64,000 bases of DNA. Source: Ridgeia piscesae. Taxonomy: Eukaryota; Annelida; Polychaeta; Sabellida; Siboglinidae. Made by a program: the position numbers and the translations under genes. The stretch is taken from the NCBI GenBank assembly GCA_025642075.2, contig JAODUO010000191.1:1-64000 (forward strand), in the 5' to 3' direction. Shown here piece after piece: positions 1 through 10,600 of this stretch (position 1 is its first letter; the number at the start of each line of letters is the position of its first letter). The notes beneath the pieces were generated by a model that worked only from the letters and a program-made list of their open reading frames with translations, searched no databases and was not told where the DNA came from.

Positions 1-413
1 ACATAAAACAAAAAAATCCTATAGAATATTCTATAGAAAACTATAAGCAAAAACCTATAGAATATTCTATAGAAAACTATAAAAAAACCCTATAGAATAT
101 TCTATAGAAAACTATAGGCAAAAATTCTATAGAATATTCTATAGAAAACTATTGGCAAAAATCCTATAGAATATTCTATAGAAAACTATAAGCAAAAATC
201 CTATAGAATATTCTATAGAAAACTATATACAAAAATTCTATAGAATATTCTATAGAAAACTATAAGCAAAAATCCTTTAGAATATTCTATAGAAAACTAT
301 ATACAAAAATTCTATAGAATATTCTATAGAAAACTATTGGCGAAAATCCTATAGAAAACTATAAGCAAAAATCCTATAGAATATTCTATAGAAAATTTAA
401 AGTTTTTTTGCCA

Positions 414-416
<3 letters not shown>
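1..416. repeat. AT-rich palindromic minisatellite
   Basis: About ten tandem units of roughly 37-41 bp. Each holds the perfect 18-bp palindrome CTATAGAATATTCTATAG, followed by AAAACTATA and a short A-rich spacer. Some units are truncated. The array runs off the left edge of the window. Every unit can fold on itself. Confidence 0.9.

Positions 417-472
<56 letters not shown>
417..472. repeat. (CA)n microsatellite
   Basis: An uninterrupted run of CA dinucleotides directly abutting the palindromic array. Confidence 0.95.
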
Positions 473-473
<1 letters not shown>

Positions 474-1664
474 TATAACTGCAAGAGTTGAACAATCACA
501 TGGTGTACTGGTATATAATAAACCATGGTTATAATTATTATCTGAAAACTATGTTGTTTAAAAAAATGATAATGTACTTTAAGTACATTAAACATCATGT
601 CTGGTAAATAAAATTTCAAGCGCAGCAGTAATTGCTACAACCACATATCAGTACATATACCCTAAGGCTAAGCAACTGTATATATTATATTAATTGTAAG
701 GTAATCTTACTTATGGAATATGAAGTTAGGTCTGTCCCCACTGAACTCACGCCATCTACCAAGTCTAATGTGAAAACTAATGTATACGCGTGAAAATGAG
801 TGCACATCGTGACTTTTGAGTAGATAAATAACAGTAATTTCAAGGTTTGATCACAGGGCAATTTTGTGCAGCATACGTGTAATAGATTCACGATGTGATG
901 TTTTCGAGGTGTGGCCATAATAAACTGCAATACACAGTGTTTTGTTTACTCACCGTCTACTTGGTAGTTTCCAGTCTTTACCGCTCTGATGACAGCATTT
1001 CTCATGCGGGTGTCACTTGCCAAGTGCGTCTTCTTTGTTATGTACTGCTTTATGCAGTCCGTGTATTGATTGAATTCGCTATCGACACGTCTCGGCATCG
1101 TGGTCGTTGTGCAGAGAAATTACAAGAACACGTGCACGCTGGAGTGTGCAACGTAGGGGATCAAAAAGTAGGTCTTCGCTGCGGCGCGCAGAAATGATTT
1201 ATTATGTAACACTGTCGCCGCGGGGGTCATGAACTTAGTCTCGACATTCTGGCACGGGTCAAAGTTGATCGGCCACCTGAGGTTACACCAGTTCGGCGCG
1301 CATGTGCATACGTGGAATGACGTTCTGGACTGCTCGACGTTGCATACCGTCGCGCTAACCTTCGCCATGAACCGCCAACCTTTTGACATGAACCGCTAAC
1401 CTTCGACGTTCTGGACTGCTCGACGTTCTGGACCGCCACACGGGCAACAGCCTAAAATCGAGCCTATGCGGTGCTCATGCATACCGGATTAGCGAACTTG
1501 CGACCTCGCAACCGAGTTATACCCAGTTTCACGAGTTAATCCCAGGCCATGCATACGGCCCCTGAGCTGGGGCTCTTCAAGACAGCGCTCTCATGTGTAT
1601 GGGATAAAAGATACCGTACTAAATGACAAGACGTCCAAGATTGAGCGAGATCTGTGCATGTTTG
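473..1664. other. Intergenic, no gene recognised
   Basis: No supported coding exon was seen. From about 1180 to 1560 the sequence becomes richer in GC and CpG. There are short imperfect direct repeats around CTGGACTGCTCGACGTT and GAACCGC(C/T)AACC near 1325-1435. The open frames here lack recognisable protein features. Confidence 0.5.
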
Positions 1665-1712
1665 GTTCCATCGGGCGGGGGGTGGGGTATGGGGGGTGGG
1701 TGGGGGGGGGTG
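1665..1712 (+). other. G-rich tract, possible G-quadruplex
   Basis: The plus strand carries at least five G runs of three to eight bases separated by one to four other bases, which satisfies a simple G-quadruplex pattern. It lies immediately before the 37-bp minisatellite. No function is implied by the sequence alone. Confidence 0.6.
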
Positions 1713-2418
1713 CCCCAGCTCCTATCTAATAGCTCTGCTAATATGTGTAACACAGCTCCTATCTAACAGCTCTGCTAATATGTGTAACACAGCTCCTATC
1801 TAATAGCTCTGCTAATATGTGTAACACAGCTCCTATCTAATAGCTCTGCTAATATGTGTAACACAGCTCCTATCTAATAGCTCTGCTAATATGTGTAACA
1901 CAGCTCCTATCTAACAGCTCTGCTAATATGTGTAACACAGCTCCTATCTAATAGCTCTGCTAATATGTGTAACACAGCTCCTATCTAATAGCTCTGCTAA
2001 TATGTGTAACACAGCTCCTATCTAATAGCTCTGCTAATATGTGTAACACAGCTCCTATCTAATAGCTCTGCTAATATGTGTAACACAGCTCCTATCTAAT
2101 AGCTCTGCTAATATGTGTAACACAGCTCCTATCTAATAGCTCTGCTAATATGTGTAACACAGCTCCTATCTAATAGCTCTGCTAATATGTGTAACACAGC
2201 TCCTATCTAATAGCTCTGCTAATATGTGTAACACAGCTCCTATCTAACAGCTCTGCTAATATGTGTAACACAGCTCCTATCTAATAGCTCTGCTAATATG
2301 TGTAACACAGCTCCTATCTAATAGCTCTGCTAATATGTGTAACACAGCTCCTATCTAATAGCTCTGCTAATATGTGTAACACAACTCCTATCTAATAGCG
2401 CCGCTAATATGTGTAACA
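1713..2418. repeat. 37-bp minisatellite, about 19 copies
   Basis: Nearly identical tandem units of 37 bp built on CAGCTCCTATCTAAT and AGCTCTGCTAATATGTGTAA. The main variation is TAATAG versus TAACAG. The very low divergence suggests recent expansion or homogenisation. Confidence 0.95.
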
Positions 2419-2906
2419 CCTATACTCAAACAAGCACCACACACACATACGATACGCTCTTTCTCTCTCATATACGCTACATATACGTCACGTACAACAT
2501 ACACAGCACACATACACAAACGACATGTCAAATGATGAACAGATCCACTCACAGACCTATCGCATTCGATTTTGAAGTCACACCTTCAAAAATGGTGTGT
2601 TAAAAAATTAATAACTATGTTGTCATATCATTGTTTATTCTGTATAAGATGACGGTAAAATTGAATGGACAATTTCCCTTTAAACTGGGATGGCATAAGT
2701 ATATAAGTACAAATACATTCAGTGTCCAAAACGTTTCACAAAACAGTCAGAAATTGTTGTACATAATTAGAGAAATTGTAACACATCAATTTAGGTTCTT
2801 ATAACTTTTGGCATGGAAACACAACTAGACACATTTGTGTAACTCAGTGTACATAATTAACACAAATAATAGTATTTCATGCAAAAACATTAACATACAT
2901 GTAATA

Positions 2907-2959
<53 letters not shown>

Positions 2960-3595
2960 ATATCTGCAATGTTTTAATAGTGACACATGCCATCAGCAAA
3001 ACAGCACTAAACTGAATTACACTGATAATCAACATCATAAACATGCACATTTAAAATTATACATTTGATTTTTAATAACAAACAACTGAACAAAACAAGG
3101 TGAACATACAAAACATTCTATAACTGTTCAAATGTTGTCTTTATGACTCGTAATAGATTGCAAAACAATTCCCATTAGTAACATGAACTGGCAAGTGTGT
3201 TTAATTATATAAAACTAGGTATATAAGCTAAAATTTAAACCTACTCCAACAGTATTGTTATAATTAGTAAATAAAATGGGTGCACTAACGCTTTAACTGG
3301 ACAGATCAGATAAAAGTATAAATTAGGTGGGAGGAAAAAAAAATTAGCTGAAACTTACTGAACACCTATTATCAATGAGGCTCATCAAGCCATTTACAAC
3401 TGTTTTATTGCTTGGATATTATGTACAAAGTTTGTTCCACATTTATTTACATTTCCGTAATATTATAATAAATATGATGTTATACTTCCTACCAAATCGT
3501 TTTTAATAAGCCCCAAACAGTCCTCATACGTAGGCTGCCTCTACGAAGTGTTTAAATCATGAAGGTGATATTCCAACAATAAACCGCCCACACTG
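2419..3595. other. AT-rich intergenic with (TA)n microsatellite
   Basis: AT-rich sequence with a (TA)n run at about 2905-2957. No exon, RNA gene or mobile element was recognised. Confidence 0.5.
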
Positions 3596-4556
3596 CCCAC
3601 CCAGTGGACACTCTCCACCCAGTGGACACTCTCTCCACCCACTGAATACTCTCTCCACCCACTGAATACTCTCTTCCCCACTGGACACTATCTCCCCCAC
3701 TGGACACTCTCCACCCAGTGGACACTCTCTCCACCCACTGGACACTCCACCCAGTGGACACTATCTCCCTCACTGGACACTCTCCACCCACTGGACACTC
3801 TCCCCCACTGGACACTCTCTCCACCCAGTGGACACTCTCCATCCACTGACACTCTCCACCCAGTGGACACTATCTCCACATACTGGACACTCTCTCCATC
3901 CACTGGACACTCTCTCCCCCACTGGACACTCCACCCAGTGGACACTCTCTCCACCCAGTGGACACTCTCCATCCACTGACACTCTCCACCCAGTGGACAC
4001 TCTCTCCCCATACTGGACACTCTCTCCACCCACTGGACACTCTCTCCCCCACATGACACTCTCCATCCAGTGGACACTCTCTCCACCCAGTGGACACTCT
4101 CTCCACCCAGTGGACACTCTCCACCCACTGGACACTCCATCCACTGACACTCTCCACCCAGTGGACACTCTCTCCACATACTGGACACTCTCCACCCAGT
4201 GGACACTCTCTCCCCCACTGGACACTCTCTCCACCCAGTGGACACTCTCTCCCCCACTGGACACTCTCTCCACCCAGTGGACACTCTCTCCACCCAGTGG
4301 ACACTCTCTCCACCCCGTGGACACTCTCTCCACCCACTGGACACTCTCTCCACCCAGTGGACACTATCTCCCCCACTGGACACTCTCTCCACCCACTGGA
4401 CACTCTCTCCACCCAGAGGACACTCTCTCCACCCAGTGGACACTCTCTCCACCCAGTGGACACTATCTCCCCCACTGGACACTCTCTCCACCCACTGGAC
4501 ACTCTCTCTACCCAGTGGACACTATCTCCCCCACTGGACACTCTCTCCACCCACCG
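3596..4556. repeat. GGACACTCTC minisatellite
   Basis: About 45 short units of roughly 18-23 bp built on CCACCCAGTGGACACTCTCT, with variants CCCCCACTGGACAC, CATCCACTGACAC and ACATACTGGACAC. The irregular unit length keeps several frames open on both strands, so the long ORFs seen here are repeat artefacts. Confidence 0.95.
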
Positions 4557-5950
4557 CTATCTTTGAACATCTTATGTTTCCATTCACCAAAAAACAACTG
4601 GGGTGAAGCACAACTTATCCAACGAACAGACAGTGTACTGTCACTCATGTGCCATAAACATTGACATAGGACGGATATATACAGACGCCTGCTCAACTCT
4701 TACCAATGGTTAACACTAGTCGTGCCATAAATGCTTCAGTTCCCTCACAAAGTTAGTCACATCCTCTCTACAAGTCTGCATCCAAATAATCTCTCTCGTC
4801 TACATGTATCATACCTGCGTCGCATTCCCAACATTTTCTACATTCTATAATTGTGAAAGTTTACAGCACCGGAGAAATTTACAAATTGGCACGTAAATTT
4901 TTTTTTTTTAAAGCTACTCGACAGATTGGTTATTCTCAAAACCAACTAATGTTCAAACCAAATCCAGCTACTCCTACATCAATCATACACCGTGTGATGT
5001 GACACACCTCAAAGGGAAAGCAACTTATCTACATATAATTACGTTTCGCATACAATTAAGTCCTTCTTCCCGCCAATGTGTGTTAAACATACAGCAAAGG
5101 ACGGCTAAAAGAACCTACAGATGTTTACAACATCAGTAAATAAAGTGACAAATTATTTATTCTCGTGTACCTTCATAAAAAGTGCACAATAACCAGGATT
5201 TCTCAAACGTAATTTAACGGATAAATTATGTACCTGAAAAATCATTCCCGTTATTCAGCTGACTAGAAAAAGTTTGAGAGGTGATTCAAGACACTGAATG
5301 CCAACATCGAACATGATTCACTATCGAATTGACAACTAAAAAATTGATGTGTTACTGCTATATTGTTGCGACATGTCCACCATCATTTCAGAGGTACTTT
5401 GGTGTACCATGATAACTTACGTATTATTACAATTAATGTACGGCTGATTTTCCAATTCTTATTCCAAACAGTGTAATTATATTACCTACCTGTCAAGTAG
5501 ACAAGAACGATTTTGAAATAGGCAAACATGCCTATGTAACCACGCAATCGACCAGAAACCATCTTTACATAAGAGAGTATTGTTGCTGAAACAATGCTTG
5601 CTACTGTAAATATTATTGTTACAAATTGATCGTCTGTTATCACAAATATATCTCATATTTTACAATATAGCAAACGTGCTTGTTATAGTGATGACTATTA
5701 CCAGAAACATATTTAAATATTGAACCTCTGTTATGTTGATCATTACGACCGTGGCGAGGCATTGTAGCATTCCACACATCTATGGTTTGACCACATATAT
5801 TACATATATCTAGATGCAGTCCTGTTGCAATTTCTACTGAACGCCACAGCAGGAGATTGCAACACACACCACATGAAATTTTTTACCTGTAGTACCTGCA
5901 TGTTGCCCTTCTTTAGAAGCCCCCTACACCCACCCCTACCCCCTCCCTCA
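4557..5950. other. Region downstream of KLHL20, probable 3' UTR in part
   Basis: This follows the KLHL20 stop on the minus strand, so its right part is probably 3' UTR. The nearest AATAAA I see on the minus strand is at 5156-5161 (TTTATT on plus), about 790 nt past the stop, so a UTR of that size is possible. The rest has no recognised feature. Confidence 0.35.
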
Positions 5951-6142
5951 TCACCACAGATGCGCTTCATGCTGGGGCATCTTGACAACACCCACCCCTC
6001 CCCCCAACCGGCGATAGTTCATGCCGACGTAGAGCTTCCAACAATTCTGTTCCTGGTCGTATACCTCAACTGTCTTCAGGTAGGTGGTGCCGTCAAAGCC
6101 ACCAATCGCCATCAACTGACCGTTGACCACTGCGAGCCCGAC
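5951..6142 (-). CDS. KLHL20: KLHL20 last coding exon: Kelch blade 6 and stop
   Basis: Starts [20 protein letters not shown] after the acceptor GTCACCAG and ends [10 protein letters not shown] then TGA. The terminal residues agree with the family's usual end (ESHIW in human), which fixes the stop. Confidence 0.94.
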   Translation of the reverse strand, partial: VGLAVVNGQLMAIGGFDGTTYLKTVEVYDQEQNCWKLYVGMNYRRLGGGVGVVKMPQHEAHLW

Positions 6143-7577
6143 CTGGTGACACAGATACAGTCAGACAGATCCATCACAATCAAACTGCGTATGTATTTCT
6201 AAATAAGTTTCTTTATTAGTTTATGATCAAGAAAATGGTGACGTAGTTAAATAAACACAACGACAGTTGAGAGTTATTTACTTAAGTAGATATGCTATTC
6301 TTTTCAAGAGGGCCTTTCTCATGCCTGAGAAGAAACTGACTGGTTTATTACATTCCTCTGCCCCGGGTTTGTATCACCGTTGGTGGATAGAAGGTGGTTC
6401 ATGCGAAGTTCAAAAACATAAACACAGACTTCTACTGCTTTGACTCTTTGATGGGGAGGTAAGAATACGCACCCCACTGCGTCGTGATGTCATCGCTATG
6501 ACGGGTGTCCAGGCATTTGTCTGTGGATTGAACCTCTCTGCACTGCTTAGTTCCGTGGCGTCATCACGCCCTCCGACGGCATAGATCATGTTGTTGTAGA
6601 CTGACACGCCCAGGTGCTTGCGTCGTGTACCCATGGGGGCGACCGGTGACCACCGGTTGTTACGAGGGTCGTAACGTTCGACTACAAGAAAGGAATCAGG
6701 CAGACAAATGAGGTCGCAGTACAGCATGTTTGAAGCTGGTTAAGAGTTCACTACAGTGAACTGGACATGTGAAGTGGAACAGTTGGCGAAGAAGGCAGAT
6801 GTAAATTTCAATTTTAATTACTCAAGTTTACCCAACGTTCTACAGACAGAGATACATCACGTCTACATTTTTCATAGCATTCATACCATATAACAAAACT
6901 TAAGGATGTTTAAATTTATAAAGATGTCATAACCCTGGGAAAGTCAGATCACAGACGACAATATGACCAATTGTATGTATCACAAACTATGAAGTGGATA
7001 AACAACCATGATTTTAAAATCGTATGAGACAGGCCACAAAACTGATTTACCAACAGTCTGAATAATGCGATTTGGAATTATTGTGTTAATAAAAAAAATT
7101 CAGTGCATGATTTGGATCGAATTATAGCTCGAAATAAGAACCAACTTTGTGACGTTGTCTGCCTCAAAATGTTAATTCGTTGGGCAGATTACCATAACTT
7201 GCAATAATTTAATTCACGACTGACATCAGCATCATTTTAATGTGTCTACGTGCATATGTACTGGCCTGGCCCAAGAGATATGGTACTTTAGAAATGCTAG
7301 TAATCATAATAATAATAGTTTTTATATAGCGCTAATTCCCGCATGGCGGATCGATGCGCTGCACAAGAAATATTCTAAATGTATATTAATAAATAGAAAT
7401 GTAAATTATATAAATTAATATAAATCATATTAATTTTTTTAAACCTTTGTAGGTAAATTATATAAATAAATTAAAAATAAATTAAACACTGTTTTAAGAT
7501 GCATAGTACTAAAATTTGGTATATAAATTATATAAATTAACATAAAATTAAAACCTTCACTAAAAATATGTACATAT

Positions 7578-7608
<31 letters not shown>

Positions 7609-10600
7609 TAAATTTAACTAAAACATAAACACTGATTAAAACGTGTATGACACTAAAAAGAAATTCTAAAGCAATGTCCGTCATTTCAAAACAATTTGAA
7701 TTAATTGAAATAAAATAAAAAGATATGTAATAATGATTGTAAAACGTAGATATAAAATAGTGCTGCACATTACCAAAATGGCACACCCGATACATTTGGT
7801 AAAAATCTGTTATAAACACATACAAAACCAATGACAGGACATCAGCCGTTGTCGTGACGATGCCCTAGTGGCCCGACTGTGTAGCTACTAGCCAGTACCT
7901 GTGTTTAGAGGTGATGTGCCGTCACTGCCCCCCACGGCATACAGGTACCCCGCCAGTACTGCAACCCCCACCCCCAGCCTCCGAGTGCTCATTGATGCCA
8001 CCTTCGACCACCGGTTTGTCTGTGGGTCATACCTGCAACCAATCAGAACAGCTACAGTCAGATGTGTAGATTCTCACCAGATTCGTTTAAAACGGGTAAG
8101 TTCTTATATAGCGCAGTATCCAAGTCCACAGGATTGTTCAAAGCGCTCTACATTTTACTTCCACTCAGAATTGTTCACTCAATCGGTCAATCACCATCTC
8201 TGCTTCTCTGGGAAGCGTCCAACAAATCCACCACTGTCTATATCCAGGTACTTATTTATACAGCTAACTGAACTGGAACAACGTCGAGTGAAAAAACTTG
8301 CCCAAGATTGACTACAGATACACTAACATATTCAGGTTTACAGTTCTTGAAGTTGTATTAATATCAATATTTATAACACGTGAACTTACATAATACTTAC
8401 GCCAACACACTGCAGACTACTCACCGTTCAACGAAGTTGAGGCAGGAGACGCCATCTTGGCCACCGACTGCATAGAGGAAACCATCTAATACAGCGACAC
8501 CTACACTGGTTCGACAGGAACTAGTCGGGGCGACATCACTGCTCCACTGGTTCGTCTGTGGATCGTATCTGTCGAATCAGACAATTTACATCATGAAATA
8601 TTGGGTTGGCCACAACAGTACACTTTCCAAAAGCTATCATTACACAGTCAAACTGTTCTGGTTAAATCAGCAACAAGAACATCCGTCCTCTGCACGGCGT
8701 TACATATAAACATGCACATACAATGTTTCTAAAAATATTTGTGACGAATGTAACATAAATCTGAGGTTTTTCACAACTCAGCAGATGTGGTCAATGACGG
8801 TTGTGAGTTATATCAAACGATGGGGTCCTCCCCACTCAGCTATACCCATGATATCCCCATATCACGCACGCACGCACGCACGCATGCACGGTCTAAAGTG
8901 ACTGTTGTGAATTATACCAAACGTCCAAGACTGACGCTGGGGTCCTCCCCACTCAGCTATACCAGTGATATCACCATATCACACATACACGCATGCACGC
9001 GGTCTAAAGTGACCGACCTTTCTATGCTGTTCAGGTATGACTGTCCATCATGACCGCCCACCGCATACAGGAGGTCGTTGAGTACGGCGACGCCGACACC
9101 ACAGCGCCGCTTGCTCATTGGCGCCACCATGCGCCACTCACTGCTCTGGGGGTCGTACCGCTCGACACTGGAGATGGCGTCGCCACTGCACCACCCTCCA
9201 ACTGTCACACCAGAAACACAACTTTTGGGTCTATGTCACATTTAGAAAAAAGTTATTATTATGCGTCTCAAACAAAATGTGCCAATATGACATGTAATCC
9301 TTCTAAATGGTAAACACCAATTGATATTTTACATGTTGTGATTATTTTAATATGCCACAATTCCATAATTCACTGATACTGTCATTACAGTGGCCATTTT
9401 GTTTGTTGCCATGGAAATGGGGTGTCTGAGAGAAAAAGTCTGGCACAAATTTACACATTAAGACCCATTATACAACAAAGTAAACATACAAACTGCCCTA
9501 AGTTAGGAATTAAAAACAATTCCTATTTAGCTGCAGTATGTTCTATTTACTGTGAACTGAGATAAACTGCCATAAGATACCGTTTGTAACAGTAACATGT
9601 ACAGAATTAAAACTAATTCCTATTGAACTGCAGTATGCTCTATTTACTGTGAACTGAGATAAACTGCCATAAGATACCGTTTGTAACAGTAACATGTACA
9701 GAATTAAAACTAATCCCTATTGAACTGCAGTATGCTCTATTTACTGTGAACTGAGATAAGCTGCCATTTGATACTGTTTGTAACAGTAACACATACATAA
9801 CCAACACAAAAACATTGGCATATACACAAAACAAACACACACCTGCAAATAACACCTCTCCACAGCGAATTGGTTTACGAGGTCTAGTTCTTGGCCCCTG
9901 CATCAGAGGGCGCTCCTGTGGCAGCAGTAAGTAGTTCTTGGCCTCGTCCACCAGGTCGCGACACGCATCATCACTCTTAATGAGAAGCTCGGCCCCGACC
10001 GTGCCAACAAGAAACTTGGGGCTCATCAGAGGCAGCCGAACATGTTGTAACACCTGGATCAAGGAAGAAACTTTTCTGGTAACTGTGTAGACTAAATTAC
10101 AGGATTACAGGTCAGGAAAAACTCAAACGTTTGGAAGCATTATTTAAAATAAACTGTTTAAATGCCAACATTACCCGAACATTGTTTAAATATGACATAG
10201 CCATTAAGGTTGATAATTGGTCTGCTTAGTAAGATACCACAACACTGATCACTTATCAGAATTATCTTAGAAAGGGTCAACTATAATCATGTGGTTTCCA
10301 CATTACTAGGGTGACCAATATCCTATGGTGTCCTAGTCTCACTTAACCGACTGTCAGTCGGCTGCATAACTTCGCAGAGTAAACAGTCTGGTGACTCGGC
10401 CAGCTTTTGAATGTTATCCATGTGAGGCTAAACAATGCCGCCACCTCACGGATACTGGTTAATCCTGTCTTAATTTCTACTTTATAAACAACCGTATTTC
10501 TATTTATTTTGTGTTAGTAAATGTTTAATTTTGAATAGATTTTACAATACAACATTACCTGATAATAAATGTATCGTTATTTAATTTGTTATTTCAAATT

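Noticed and set aside
1713..2418. CRISPR-like array of regularly spaced repeats
   Set aside because: There are no unique spacers. The units are contiguous, the setting is eukaryotic and there are no cas genes. The same applies to the other minisatellites.
3552..4664. Trp/Ser/Gly-rich and Thr/Ser/Pro-rich ORFs on both strands
   Set aside because: They are translations of the GGACACTCTC minisatellite. Unit length varies without regard to frame.
7439..7831. 130-codon minus ORF rich in Tyr/Ile/Phe
   Set aside because: AT-rich intron of KLHL20 with a TA run; no family similarity.
7901..8311. Plus-strand 136-codon ORF
   Set aside because: It overlaps KLHL20 exon 6 in antisense and the SINE fragment; no independent support.
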